64,000 nucleotides of DNA. Origin: Parvularculaceae bacterium. Its GTDB lineage: Bacteria > Pseudomonadota > Alphaproteobacteria > Caulobacterales > Parvularculaceae. The stretch lies in NCBI GenBank assembly GCA_021776465.1, contig JAJFFU010000113.1, positions 1 through 64,000 on the forward strand, in the 5' to 3' direction. Position 1 is the stretch's first letter, and the number at the start of each line of letters is the position of its first letter. Made by a program: the position numbers and the translations under genes. The notes below the pieces were generated by a model. The model was not told the DNA's origin and did not search any database. It saw only the letters and a list, made by a program, of their open reading frames with translations. Below, one piece after another: positions 8,086-18,200 of the stretch.

Positions 8086-8435
8086 TGATTAGACGAGAAT
8101 TAACGCTTGGTAAGGTGTGCCCGTTTAAATCAGGGTTGGGGGTGATTTACAATAATAAGTGCACAAAAAACTGCGCATTATACATTGAGAGACAAATAAA
8201 TACATTTGGGCAAGATGATGAGGGGAATGTTGATTTATCTAATGTGAAGCAAGAGTTGCATTGTGGTTGTGTTTTGGTTCATAACGAAAGAGAAAACAAT
8301 GACTCAGCCAGTTCACTAAATGCATTAGCTCAAGTGTTGTGCAAGGCGTTCGAAACAATGAATGTTGAAGCTACTCCTGGCAGGGTGAAGGAGAGGGAAC
8401 CAACCCCTCCGCACTTAAGCCAAGCAGTAGAGTAA
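8085..8435 (+). CDS. Small Cys-containing hypothetical protein (116 aa)
   Basis: ATG 8085 overlaps the previous TAA and is preceded by GAGGAG. Cysteines at CPF, CTKNC and CGC suggest metal binding in the first 65 residues. The C-terminus is Pro/Glu-rich and probably disordered. It abuts the next gene with no gap (TAA then ATG). Function unknown. Confidence 0.6.
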   Translation: MIRRELTLGKVCPFKSGLGVIYNNKCTKNCALYIERQINTFGQDDEGNVDLSNVKQELHCGCVLVHNERENNDSASSLNALAQVLCKAFETMNVEATPGRVKEREPTPPHLSQAVE

Positions 8436-9128
8436 ATGAAAGCACCCAAAAAGAAAAAAAAGAAGCAAGATAGAGAGGTTTTGGATAAAATAGATAACTC
8501 AATTCTTGAGTTAAAGACTGATGATCCGGTCAAAAAGGAGCGTGCTGCCCGCACGCTCCTACGCCTATTTAGACCTCTAATTCTCAGTACGAGTAAGTCT
8601 ATTTCGATGAGAGTACCGCATAGTATGGATGAAATTCTTCCCATCGTGGAGAATAAATTGATCAAGATGGCGTCTAGATACTTGACACCCAGAACTGATA
8701 CACAGGGAGAGGGTCGCCTGATAGGTGACTGGTCTCCCAATTTCAATGTCTACTTGACATCTCATAGCAACTTCTACAAACAGACGAAGCTAGAAGTTAT
8801 GGAGGACATTGACGGGCCTGGGAGAAAGGCCAGGAAATATCAGGGGGCGGCAAATCCAAGCACTCAACAATATTCTGTAATTCTTGATCAGGAAATGCAC
8901 CCAGAATATCAAGAAACGTTCAGTTATGTCAACATGAACGAAGTACTAGACCATGTTGAGGCCTCTCTTGGGTTACAAGCGAGAGAGCTTGTCATGTTAA
9001 AATTTATATACAGGCAAAGAAACCCTATTGTGAGGTGGGTGTTGGGTATGAGTGCTATTCATATGAAAATGATGATAGACGCAGTAAGGGATACGTTACG
9101 CAATGATTACGGTAGGGCTATTGTATAA
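8436..9128 (+). CDS. Sigma70-like transcription factor candidate
   Basis: After a Lys-rich N-terminus, residues about 35-115 resemble sigma region 2: a long helix with Arg-Leu-Phe-Arg-Pro-Leu followed by an Asp-Glu-Ile-Leu segment and an ordered aromatic stretch. Residues about 180-225 resemble region 4, a helix-turn-helix ending in a helix with Asp-Thr-Leu-Arg. Such small sigma-like proteins are common in large phages and could redirect host RNA polymerase to late promoters. The match is by pattern only; a structural role is possible. Confidence 0.45.
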   Translation: MKAPKKKKKKQDREVLDKIDNSILELKTDDPVKKERAARTLLRLFRPLILSTSKSISMRVPHSMDEILPIVENKLIKMASRYLTPRTDTQGEGRLIGDWSPNFNVYLTSHSNFYKQTKLEVMEDIDGPGRKARKYQGAANPSTQQYSVILDQEMHPEYQETFSYVNMNEVLDHVEASLGLQARELVMLKFIYRQRNPIVRWVLGMSAIHMKMMIDAVRDTLRNDYGRAIV

Positions 9129-9311
9129 ATGAATAGGAGTAAGGCTAGAAAAAGGAAAACAGTTTTTTACTGTACAACATGTGAAAGAGGGGTGGGTGTA
9201 GTTCAGGGTAGCTACACTAATTATAAAACTGAAAGTGGAAGGGAAGTGGTTAAACGTATATGTACCGGGTGTAATAGCCCCGTCCTGTATATGAGGAATA
9301 TTAAATGCTAA
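9129..9311 (+). CDS. Zinc-ribbon small protein (60 aa)
   Basis: The gene starts directly after the preceding TAA. It has CTTC and, 30 residues later, CTGC, the spacing of a classical zinc ribbon, in a basic 60-residue protein. It may bind nucleic acid or act as a small structural domain. It overlaps the next start by seven bases. Confidence 0.6.
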   Translation: MNRSKARKRKTVFYCTTCERGVGVVQGSYTNYKTESGREVVKRICTGCNSPVLYMRNIKC

Positions 9312-9610
9312 CAGAAAAAGATTTACAGCCAGGGAATAAATTGACAACTGCAGAAGGTATCGTCATAGAAATTACTGATAGAAGTGTCCTTGGTAGTGGA
9401 GATATTATCGATTATTCTATTAAAAGACAAACTCAATTACAGTATATGCAGATTTGTGATAGCGGTGGTTTAGTATATGAAAGGTTGCCTTATAGTAGTA
9501 TTTTTGGACTCTATTCTCCTATAGAAATAAAGGCAGGTAAGTGTGATTCTTTTGTAATATCTTTTTTAAAATGGTCTAATGCAAATTATGATTGGGAGGA
9601 GATCGAGTAA
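9305..9610 (+). CDS. Hypothetical protein (101 aa)
   Basis: ATG 9305 lies inside the end of the zinc-ribbon gene. The 101 residues are rich in Ile, Ser, Gly and Tyr, predicted mainly beta, perhaps an SH3-like barrel. No motif recognised. TAA overlaps the next ATG by one base. Confidence 0.55.
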   Translation: MLTEKDLQPGNKLTTAEGIVIEITDRSVLGSGDIIDYSIKRQTQLQYMQICDSGGLVYERLPYSSIFGLYSPIEIKAGKCDSFVISFLKWSNANYDWEEIE

Positions 9611-10215
9611 TGCCAACATATGATTACAGATGTGTGAAATGTGGATATGAGAGCGAACTATATGCATCGTTCGATGATTATGATAAACCTATTAACTTGT
9701 ATGCCGAGGAAGAAGGTGGGTGTGAGTGCGAGATGCATAGACTAGATAAGGTGTATGCTACAGAATTCTATTTTAATGAAGATAGGAGTAAAATTAAGAA
9801 TATGCCAACAAAGAAGGGTGGAGAACGAGCCCTTAGAAAACATATGGAAGAAGTAAATCGTATTATGAACGAGCCTATTTCTCCATCTGAAGTGCAGGCA
9901 GGGAAAGAAATGATGGCAACCCGTGAAAAGGAGAAAGGATTGCCTCCTGGTGCAATTTCTGGAGATAGACCTACAGAGATGGTTGAAGTGGCCACTGAAT
10001 CTGGCGCTCGTATCGACAGGCTGGCATTAGCGCAGCAAATTGATGAAAGCACTGGATATAGATATGAAGTGGGGCAAGTGGCTAGGATGGCAGAAGAAAA
10101 AATTAGTGAGACGGTGGGAGAAACTGTCAGTGTTGAGCGTACGGTGCGCAGAGGGACTGAAGATTTGAAAAAGAGAGCTAAGAGACAAATTAGAGATAGA
10201 GGAGTGAGGGTATGA
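9610..10215 (+). CDS. FmdB-like zinc-ribbon protein
   Basis: The start ATG 9610 follows GGAGGAG, and the protein opens MPTYDYRC, the hallmark of FmdB-family regulators with a CxxC zinc ribbon (CVKC), followed by further Cys in a CEC-type element. The remaining residues are helical, with Arg/Lys-rich stretches. In phages, FmdB-like ribbons occur as small regulatory or structural proteins of unknown role. Confidence 0.65.
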   Translation: MPTYDYRCVKCGYESELYASFDDYDKPINLYAEEEGGCECEMHRLDKVYATEFYFNEDRSKIKNMPTKKGGERALRKHMEEVNRIMNEPISPSEVQAGKEMMATREKEKGLPPGAISGDRPTEMVEVATESGARIDRLALAQQIDESTGYRYEVGQVARMAEEKISETVGETVSVERTVRRGTEDLKKRAKRQIRDRGVRV

Positions 10216-10691
10216 TTTTAGACATTGTAGAGGGTGACGTATTTGAGATGGCAAAAGGGACGATGAATATCCCTGGCACTGATCGCTATTACAGAAAAAT
10301 CAAGATGGTGGTGGATGATTTTGGGAATGAAGGATTCACTGGTTGGGATTCCAATGGACCAGTGCCATTTGTGCATCAAACGTTTGAATCTATGATTCCG
10401 TTGCTTAATGAATATTTTTACTTTATCCTGCCAGAAGAAGAATGGAAGAAAGAATGGTCAGGAAGGATTGCTAAGTCGCTATCGAAAGTAGGAGGACACA
10501 AGAGAGAAAATCCTGGGAAAGAAGTTCTTGGCATTACAAATATAAATAAAGAAATTCTTGCTGCTCAATGGGAAGGAAGGAGTAAGCGACTTCCAACAAA
10601 GAGATGGGGGGATGAGCCAGTGGTGAAGAATCGTAGGTTAACAAAAAGTGAAAGATCAGAAAAAAGAAGAGTGGCTAGAATAGAAAAGTAA
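10212..10691 (+). CDS. Hypothetical protein (159 aa)
   Basis: The start overlaps the upstream stop (ATGA-type). The first 85 residues are aromatic-rich and could be a globular domain; the last 70 are strongly basic, with many Arg and Lys, consistent with nucleic-acid contact. No recognised domain. Confidence 0.58.
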   Translation: MILDIVEGDVFEMAKGTMNIPGTDRYYRKIKMVVDDFGNEGFTGWDSNGPVPFVHQTFESMIPLLNEYFYFILPEEEWKKEWSGRIAKSLSKVGGHKRENPGKEVLGITNINKEILAAQWEGRSKRLPTKRWGDEPVVKNRRLTKSERSEKRRVARIEK

Positions 10692-11224
10692 TGATACTCG
10701 ATTTATATATGAAACGGATTGCGTCCACTGTAGAAAGTATAGGCTTATTTCTACAGATGCCGGATGAGATAGCTAAGGAATTCCCTGAAAAAGATAAGGA
10801 AGACGCTTCTCCTCCTCATCTAACTGTTTTATATATAGGGGATCAGGATAGCAAAGATCTGGATAATATAATAGAAATATGTAACGATGTAATACATACG
10901 CATGATCCAATCCAGATAACGCTAGAAGATTTAGATTTTTTTACGTCCTCAGACACTGAGCTTGAAAACAGGGAAATAGCTCATCTTCCAATAAAATGTG
11001 ATGGAATGGCGAAACTCCGAAAGGATGTTTGGGATACTCTGGAGGATGCTGGATATGAAATCCAAGATAGCCATAGGGAATACAAACCACACGCCACATT
11101 AGCATATTGTAGCGATAGAGAATATGACGGACCTGTTCCGACAGGAAGTTTTTTATGCACGAGTATAGATGTATGGAAGAAGGGCGGTAATTGTATCGAG
11201 AAGTGCTTCCTCAAAGGACACTAA
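10691..11224 (+). CDS. 2H phosphoesterase (LigT / 2'-5' RNA ligase fold)
   Basis: Two His-x-Thr signatures define the family: HLT in a PPHLTVLYIG block around residue 43 and HAT in a KPHATLAYC block around residue 135. They form the two-histidine active site that opens or makes 2',3'-cyclic or 2'-5' phosphodiester bonds. Some phage members degrade cyclic-nucleotide immune signals, so an anti-defence role is possible. The N-terminus (DLYMKRIAS) matches a short motif shared with several unrelated proteins downstream, which may be a targeting tag. Confidence 0.82.
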   Translation: MILDLYMKRIASTVESIGLFLQMPDEIAKEFPEKDKEDASPPHLTVLYIGDQDSKDLDNIIEICNDVIHTHDPIQITLEDLDFFTSSDTELENREIAHLPIKCDGMAKLRKDVWDTLEDAGYEIQDSHREYKPHATLAYCSDREYDGPVPTGSFLCTSIDVWKKGGNCIEKCFLKGH

Positions 11225-12367
11225 ATGCTGATTGAATCTAAGATGGACATGTCCTTTACAAGGACAGCAGGTATAGAGGAGGGGGATTACGCTTTTGTGC
11301 GTCTTCCTCCTGAGCTTATGCCAGAAGATATGGCACAAGGGGCGGAAGATTTGTCTCAATATGCACCTGCTCAAGACATAAGAGAAAACAGGCGCGACCT
11401 AACAGATGCTGAAGCTATCAAGCCTGTGCTGCTAATCTACGTCCAAAGGTTCGAACAGATAGATGGGATAATCAGAGGGATGTATCAGGGGATGTCTTCT
11501 CTGACACCAGAGCAGACAGCTAATCTAAACCTTGAGAAAAGGCGTAGGAACGCGATCCTCGACAAAATACAGAAGAGTATGCGTACAGCCTCTATCATCT
11601 CTGCAGAGCATAAAGACATCCTTTGGGCGATTGGAGACAGGCTGGATGTTTTGGGCAATCAATTACCCTCAGATACTAGTAGTGAAATTATTATGCAATG
11701 GGCGTCACATGCCCCATATGAGCTAACTCTTCAGCAGGCTACAGATGCTTGGAATAAATACCTAGCAGTGCTAAAATCCTCAGACAAACCATTTCTGACA
11801 AGAATCGGGCAGCTTACAGACGTTGATAGTGCATTAGTGGAGCTATCTGCAGCCGTAGACATCCTACTAGACAGCTTGATGCAGCTTCATACGATGACAA
11901 AGGACGTAGAACTTTCTCTGAACGTCATGCCTAGGGCGGCTATGTTAAAAACAGGCCAAGTGGATCCGTATGACCCATTTGATGACCTACAGCAGCTTCC
12001 TATAGATAATGAAGAATTTGTACAGGTGGCATTATCTCCAACGGATACGGGTGATCCAGTTCCACCAGAGATTCCTAAAAGTCCATGGTATAGATTGGCA
12101 TATGCTGGTCATTATAGACTGGTTGTAGCTATTAACTACACGAAAGTAACACCACCAGAGACAGGAGTAACATCAACATACATGGTGGAGCCATATTCTA
12201 TGAGGTTGAGGCAGAATCCAGAGGGGCTCTCACAATATTACTTTTTTGGCTATGATACAGAGGATGGACATATAAAAATGTTCATCTACAAGAACATACA
12301 TAGCGTGGAAATTACTAACGAGACTTATTCTCCGCGATGGTCCGTTGAATTTGAGTATAAGGGTTAG
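11225..12367 (+). CDS. Large helical protein with C-terminal WYL-like domain
   Basis: The first 280 residues are predicted mostly helical with no recognised fold. The C-terminal 90 residues match the pattern of a WYL-type SH3-like barrel: an Ile-Asn-Tyr strand, then VEPYSMRLR, then a phenylalanine-rich strand and a final VEI turn. WYL domains often bind small ligands or nucleic acid and regulate defence systems. No helix-turn-helix is seen. It begins directly after the 2H phosphoesterase stop (TAAATG) and is followed three bases later by a second WYL-like protein. Confidence 0.5.
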   Translation: MLIESKMDMSFTRTAGIEEGDYAFVRLPPELMPEDMAQGAEDLSQYAPAQDIRENRRDLTDAEAIKPVLLIYVQRFEQIDGIIRGMYQGMSSLTPEQTANLNLEKRRRNAILDKIQKSMRTASIISAEHKDILWAIGDRLDVLGNQLPSDTSSEIIMQWASHAPYELTLQQATDAWNKYLAVLKSSDKPFLTRIGQLTDVDSALVELSAAVDILLDSLMQLHTMTKDVELSLNVMPRAAMLKTGQVDPYDPFDDLQQLPIDNEEFVQVALSPTDTGDPVPPEIPKSPWYRLAYAGHYRLVVAINYTKVTPPETGVTSTYMVEPYSMRLRQNPEGLSQYYFFGYDTEDGHIKMFIYKNIHSVEITNETYSPRWSVEFEYKG

Positions 12368-12369
12368 AC

Positions 12370-12666
12370 ATGAAAAATGAGAATATGACGCTCTACACAA
12401 TAATAGATGTGTTGAAAGATGCAGCAGAACGCGAGAAGCTCTGTGAAATCTATTATAGTAAGAGTAAGGGCGGATTGAAAAGATATGAACTACAGCCCTA
12501 TGAGGTGAGAGAGGGATATCTCTATGCCACAGATGCTGGCCAAACAAAACAATTTAAAATTCATTCTATTAAGCGTGCTGCCGTAGTGGAGAAACGCGAT
12601 TGGAGTGAAGTCGAATATTCAAGAAAGATCATTGGAGAATCTGATGCCGAAACCACTAGCAGTTAA
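12370..12666 (+). CDS. Small WYL-like domain protein
   Basis: The 98-residue protein appears to be a single WYL-type barrel: an Ile-Tyr-Tyr strand, then ELQPYEVREG, then LYATDA, then a FKIHSI strand. It starts two bases after the larger WYL-like protein, and the pair may work together. No DNA-binding helix is present. The C-terminus is Ser/Asp/Glu-rich. Confidence 0.5.
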   Translation: MKNENMTLYTIIDVLKDAAEREKLCEIYYSKSKGGLKRYELQPYEVREGYLYATDAGQTKQFKIHSIKRAAVVEKRDWSEVEYSRKIIGESDAETTSS

Positions 12667-13168
12667 AGTACCGAGCGTTGCCGATATTTACGTCAAGGCA
12701 CAAGAGATTGACACAGCCCCTGGGCAATCAGGATCTTTGGATGTCTCTACATTCGGCGGTGAGGAAAATATAGGGTATGCTGGAGGTGAGGGGACACAAG
12801 ATCCTATTTACCCTCAACAGCAGATCCCTCTATCTAATATTGTTGATCGTCGTTATGAAATTAGAAAGATGATGAAAGGATTTGACAAGACAATTGCGAT
12901 TGCACAAGAGAAAAAGAAGCTTTTATCTCAACTATTAGCATCGAATGGTAAGAATACGCAATATTTCATTGATGATCCAAGTACATGGGACGAGAAGACG
13001 TGGCACGATACAGTGCGTAGAGTGGAAAGATTGAGTAGAGATGCGAATGAGATTCTTATGTCTACAACGATGGTTGATGAAGATCCGGAAAGTAAGGGTG
13101 AAACCCTTCCGCGTAGGCCTGATTATTCGTCAATCTACATGAAGGGGAAAGAAAGGGGAGGAATTTAA
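12644..13168 (+). CDS. Hypothetical protein with the shared N-terminal motif
   Basis: ATG 12644 has a TTGGAG site and overlaps the upstream gene by 23 bases. An upstream GTG at 12605 is poorer. Residues 13-21 read DIYVKAQEI, close to the short motif at the start of several other proteins in this module. The rest is helical, and the C-terminus is Pro/Arg-rich. Likely part of the virion gene set; function unknown. Confidence 0.6.
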   Translation: MPKPLAVKVPSVADIYVKAQEIDTAPGQSGSLDVSTFGGEENIGYAGGEGTQDPIYPQQQIPLSNIVDRRYEIRKMMKGFDKTIAIAQEKKKLLSQLLASNGKNTQYFIDDPSTWDEKTWHDTVRRVERLSRDANEILMSTTMVDEDPESKGETLPRRPDYSSIYMKGKERGGI

Positions 13169-13458
13169 TGTTAATTCACAACGATTTTTATGTCAAGACA
13201 GCGAAAAGAATGGGGCGCAGAAATTCTGAGAGAATGTGCCCGTTTTGCACGTCACTGCAAAGCATAAAACACAAGAAGTGCAAATGTGGAGCTAGATGGC
13301 TAGCTTCCCTTATCGCGTACAACAAGCAGGGAGCTTGTGGTGTGATGGATAAAGAAACAGAAAGAGAAGTTCTGAAGATTGTACGTAAGTGCAAGAAGGA
13401 AGGCATCACTCTAAAGAAATGGCAAGAACAAAAAGACCAAGAGAAAGCAGTGTCGTAA
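13168..13458 (+). CDS. Zinc-finger protein with the shared N-terminal motif
   Basis: The 96-residue protein has CPFC near residue 24 and CKCG about 15 residues later, a likely zinc ribbon. The N-terminus, with DFYVKTAKR, resembles the recurrent leader of the 12644, 25133 and 25726 products. The C-terminus is Lys/Glu-rich. The start overlaps the previous stop (TAATG-type). Confidence 0.6.
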   Translation: MLIHNDFYVKTAKRMGRRNSERMCPFCTSLQSIKHKKCKCGARWLASLIAYNKQGACGVMDKETEREVLKIVRKCKKEGITLKKWQEQKDQEKAVS

Positions 13459-14129
13459 ACGACTTTTTTTCTTTTAGGAAAGGTCAGTACGACCTACTTC
13501 CAGAAGGTAAGAAGCCTAAATCTGTAAAACCTCCTCGTGGAGAGATGGATATTTCTCCTGAAGACGCTAAAAATATAGGGCCGAATAAGGCTCCCAAGAT
13601 TAAAAGGCCGTCTAGAGCTAAACCTGCAGAGGAAAAGTACCCACCACAACAAATGTATGACGATGGGGTGGAATTTGGTACAGAGCTTGCTCCTGCAGAA
13701 ACAGAAGCATTTGAAGACACCACTTGGGGGCAAGAAGGAGAACCTTGGACGCCAGATCCAACTCCTACTCAGGAATCAATTCCTCCTCTAGAAACTCTAG
13801 AGCTTGAGCCCGGTAGGGAAACATTTATGCAACCCGTAACCGTGCCAGGAGAACAATCATTTAATCCTCCGAGGGAATGGGCACTTTCTCAATTTGAAGA
13901 GGGTGGAAAAATTAGATCGCCTGCGTTAGTGAATGCATATCAGGAAGCTCTGAATTCTATTCAGGAAATGCCAGAGCCGCAGAAGCAAGAAGTCGTCAAA
14001 GATAAGGGAAGGTTACGTCAATGGCTAGGTAAATTGTTCAGCAATACTGGCCAACCTGATGAAGTAGATGAAGCTGTTGAAATGGCCCTTATGAATATGG
14101 AGAGCTTGCTTAGAAAAACAAGAGGATAA
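13419..14129 (+). CDS. Proline-rich, probably disordered protein
   Basis: ATG 13419 is chosen over GTG 13389, but neither has a strong ribosome site and the start is uncertain. About 236 residues, very rich in Pro, Glu, Lys and Thr over the first 150, then a helical C-terminal 80 residues. This resembles scaffold or linker proteins of phage heads. No conserved enzyme motif. It ends four bases before the next gene. Confidence 0.5.
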   Translation: MARTKRPRESSVVNDFFSFRKGQYDLLPEGKKPKSVKPPRGEMDISPEDAKNIGPNKAPKIKRPSRAKPAEEKYPPQQMYDDGVEFGTELAPAETEAFEDTTWGQEGEPWTPDPTPTQESIPPLETLELEPGRETFMQPVTVPGEQSFNPPREWALSQFEEGGKIRSPALVNAYQEALNSIQEMPEPQKQEVVKDKGRLRQWLGKLFSNTGQPDEVDEAVEMALMNMESLLRKTRG

Positions 14130-14132
14130 TGA

Positions 14133-14831
14133 ATGAGTGACATCGATAAGATTTTTGGGGATAACGAAGAAGAGGTGGAGGAAGAACTACCTCTTGTGAA
14201 GCACGTACAATATAAGATCCAGAAGTATAAGCTTGAAGAGGATTTGATCTATTGGTATATGCATGATGACTGTACAATCAAAGAACTAGTGAAACGTTGT
14301 AACACTGAGCTTGATGACAGGAAAATCAATAATGGGGACAAATTCCCCTACCAAAATATCACGCATTCCAACGTGAACAACTATCTCAGCAAAATCCGAG
14401 ATAAAATCACCATGATGCGTCAAGACCAGTTTGAGCAGGCTATCGCTGGTGTGGGTGTGATCGACAAGGTGAGGCATTTACAAGGCCTTGTACATTCAGG
14501 ATACGAGAGAGGGATGCTCATCAAAGACAGGATGATTGAATCTTTTGAAAAGAGAGATGACCGTTCATTCTTCGCTGCCGTCAATGCCGCAAAGGCAAAC
14601 GACTCACAGGTGGCAGACGTCCTAAAATCCCTGGCCATGCTTGAAGGTAAGCTATCTACGTACGTCACGGTGGACTATGTCAAGACATTAACTGGTCGTA
14701 TCGTGGATAAAATTGCTACGGATGACCACCTCGACCCAATGCATAAGCATAATTTGATTCTTAGTGTGCATCAGTGCATCGATCTTGAAGATGCTCAGCA
14801 GACAATTGATACAAATTTTGAGGTGAAATGA
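14133..14831 (+). CDS. Possible small terminase subunit
   Basis: The 232-residue protein begins with an acidic stretch, then has a helix-turn-helix-like segment (TIKELVKRC near residue 50) and a long helical middle. Its size and position one gene upstream of the large terminase fit a small terminase, which recognises the packaging site and recruits the large subunit. No diagnostic motif exists for that family, so this rests on context. Confidence 0.42.
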   Translation: MSDIDKIFGDNEEEVEEELPLVKHVQYKIQKYKLEEDLIYWYMHDDCTIKELVKRCNTELDDRKINNGDKFPYQNITHSNVNNYLSKIRDKITMMRQDQFEQAIAGVGVIDKVRHLQGLVHSGYERGMLIKDRMIESFEKRDDRSFFAAVNAAKANDSQVADVLKSLAMLEGKLSTYVTVDYVKTLTGRIVDKIATDDHLDPMHKHNLILSVHQCIDLEDAQQTIDTNFEVK

Positions 14832-14832
14832 T

Positions 14833-15276
14833 ATGGGTATATTGGATGATTATAGTATGAGGCGTAGTGGTCAGTTAGAGATTTATTACCAATTATCTTT
14901 TCCCGGTAACTGTTTCACTAATAATGCGAATATTTATTATGATGTTCTCGACAATGTGTTTTTTAGTGAATGTGGAGAGCCTGGAGAGGCTAATTATTCG
15001 AGCCCTGGTGGTGGATTTAGTAGGGTGTTTTTGGGTAGTATAGATTTACGGCAAATATACAATTCTGTTCAGTTGGAGGAAGGCGAATATTATTCATCAA
15101 TTTTTGATCATATGATTCGGCAAAATGATGAGTTTGAAAGAATTGCTAAGCCAATATGCGATCAATGGGCAGAAAAAAATAAAGAAACAATATTGGTGGT
15201 CCAAGACATGTTAATGGAAGGTGTTTATGATGAAAAGTTTCATCAGTACGTAGAAAAACTAAGGATTAACACGTAA
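14833..15276 (+). CDS. Hypothetical protein between the terminase genes
   Basis: ATG 14833 starts one base after the previous TGA; a GAGGTG lies upstream. The 147 residues include a DDYSMRRSGQ segment near the N-terminus that loosely recalls the shared leader motif, and many Tyr and Gly residues. TAA overlaps the large terminase ATG. Function unknown. Confidence 0.58.
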   Translation: MGILDDYSMRRSGQLEIYYQLSFPGNCFTNNANIYYDVLDNVFFSECGEPGEANYSSPGGGFSRVFLGSIDLRQIYNSVQLEEGEYYSSIFDHMIRQNDEFERIAKPICDQWAEKNKETILVVQDMLMEGVYDEKFHQYVEKLRINT

Positions 15277-18200
15277 TGAAGACCCTAAAAGACGCAACTA
15301 CTGACATTAAGGCGAGCATTCTAGCTCGCCTTGCGCAATTGCGGAAAGAAGAAGATGAACTTAATAATCAACTTATGCTCCCAGATGGGTATGAAAAGAA
15401 GATTGTTTGGGATCATAGGCCAGTAAGCCCTATAGAATTCATCAATGGCAGAGAATTCATCAATGACAAGGCCAACAGGATTTGGCCGCATGTACGAGAG
15501 GACATGGAAATCGTGTTTTCGGGCTATGGGTCTGATGGAAGATTGGATTATTCTCCTGCTGTAAATAATTTTTTTAATGTTTCGGGCTTGGGATGTCTCG
15601 CCGGATATACAGAAATTAAGATGGTTGATGGTGGGACAAAAAAAATAGAGGATATTGTTGAAAATAAGAAGGAATACATAGGAAAACAAATAATTTCTTA
15701 TGACGAAGAAACAGATGAATTTGTAAGAAATAAAATTGTAGATGCTGTTTATAGTGGCACGAAAAGAATGTACTGTCTTCATTCTGAAAAAGGGGATATA
15801 ATTCATGCAACGGCTAATCATCCGTTTTTCACAAAAGATTCTGGGTGGAAAAGGCTTGATAAACTAACAATTGAGGACGAAATTAAATTAGTGGATGGGT
15901 TTGCTAAGGTGGTTGCCATCATTGATATGGGTTACGATGACGATGTATATGATTTAACGATGGAAGCGCCTTACCATTCATTTATAGCAAATAATTTTGT
16001 TGTTCATAATTCTGGGAAGAGCGTCTCATGTTCGCTTTTCGTAGCTTATTTAACATATTGGCTACATTGCATGAGCAATCCTTATGACTATTATGACATG
16101 TATAAGACGGGTAACGTTCCTCTTATGATGTGCTTGGCTCCTACAGAACAAAAAGCACGTAAAATTGTGTATCAGAAGGCATATGCGACGATTGCAGCCA
16201 TTGATTGGTTTAGGGATAACAATTATGCCCCTGACCCACGACATAAAAATCAATTAATTTTCTATAAGAGCGGGTTTGATGTTACAAAAGCTGCCAAAAG
16301 AGAACTGACAAACCTCACGCCCTATCTAAACATTAGATTCGGGTCTGGTAAAGCACAAGCTGTTGTTGGGGAAGACCTTTATGCGTGTGTTGTAGACGAA
16401 GCGTGTTCTCCAGGCGGGTTTGAATTGCGAAATGGGGTAGATAGATGTGAAGAAATCTATGAAACAGTAGACACTCGTCGCATTTCACGCTTCGGAGAGG
16501 CGGGATTGAACATGTTTATCTCGTCAGCGGGTACAGAAGACCGTTGGCTTGAGAAGAAAGTGCAATCTATCGAGGAATGGCGGGTATTAAATGGCATAAC
16601 TGATAAAAATTCCATCACGGAAGGAATGGAGTCTGGTCATAGGTTTTATCATCGTCGAAGAGCGTCATTTGACTGCAACCCTACATATAAAGACAGTCCC
16701 AGGTTTAATTATAGGGTGGAGAAGACGACAAAAAAGGGTGCTAAAATTGTCCACGACTTAAAAATTCCCTTAGAATTCAAATCTGCCATGGAATCTGACC
16801 CAGAAAAGTTCCTGAGAGACATTTGTGCGATTCCAACAATGGCAGCACAGCCATATTTCACAGCTTGGCAGCGCGTACTGCAAAATGTTAACTATGATCG
16901 CGTAGATCCTCTCCCAGATAATGGGGAAGATAATGTAATGCCGGTATTTACGAAGGAAGATGGTACAATTGGTGCCTGGGACTTGCTTCCACCTGATTTC
17001 GTAGGCAAAGAGGGCATGCTCTATTATTGTTTCCCAAAAAACACACCTGTAATTATGAGTAATTTCCAAAGAAAGGATATTCAAGAAATTGTCTGCGGTG
17101 ACGAGGTAATAACTCATACAGGGAGTAAAAAAAAGGTTCTGGATACGTTTAGTAGACATTATAAGGGCGAATTTGTTAAAATTAAGACGCAAGGGGGGCA
17201 TGAATTTGCGCCTACTAATGATCATAAAATTTTAGTTCTTAGGAAAAACAAATGTATGTGCGGAAATTCTTTTCATTACCCAGGTTGTAAGCATGAAAAA
17301 GTAAAGTGTGAATTTAGGGAAGAAGTTCCAGATTATTCGCCTGAGTGGATAGAGGCTGGAGATATTTCCAAGGGAGATTTTTTGGTAATACCTAAATATA
17401 ATAGTGATTTCATTAGAAATATAGACGGTTTTGATTTGTGCCCAGAATTGGCTAAGTTGTGTGGGTGGTTTATGGCAGAAGGATCTTATGGGAAAGCAAA
17501 AATCAAATCTGGAGTCAAATACTACACTCTAGCCTTTACGCTTCATGAGGATGAAATAGAAGTGGCTTATGATCTTTATCGTTGTGCTAGGTTATTAGAG
17601 CCATCTGCCGAAATATGGATGAAGCCTCACCCATCAAAAAAGGCATTGGCTGTGAGAATTAAAAAAGTTCCAAGGCTAATAAGGTTCATGAGAGATCATA
17701 TTGGCGAATATAGTCATAGAAAATTTATTTCAAAAGACTTAATGTCAGCAAGCAAGGATTTTCACTTTGAATTTTTGAAATCATATTTAAATGGAGATGG
17801 GCATTATTCTCATGTGGTTTATGATGGGGGCCAGCATGGGCATCATACGTATGGGTCTACTACATCTATTAAAATGTGTGATGCTATTAGGATGCTTTTG
17901 GTAAAATATGGATTTGTTCCCTCGGAAATGAAAAAAACGTCGAAGTATGTCAAGAATGATGGAACAAATAGTGACTCTTATAGAATAGGGATACACGGGC
18001 ACAAACAACATGCTGACATGTTTGGAGGTAATTATGATCATAACATGAACGAAAGGCTTTATGGATTCAATGTTGGTGATTATTGCTATTTACCCGTGAG
18101 GGAAATTGAAAGGTATTATGATGAATGTGAGGTGTATGATATTGAAGTACAGGATGATCATTCATTTATTGTAAGTGGCGGGTTTGTTGTTCATAATTGC

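Noticed and set aside
8441-8461. Poly-A run as a frameshift in the sigma-like gene
   Set aside because: The frame stays open and sensible through the run (Lys-rich N-terminus), so no shift is needed.
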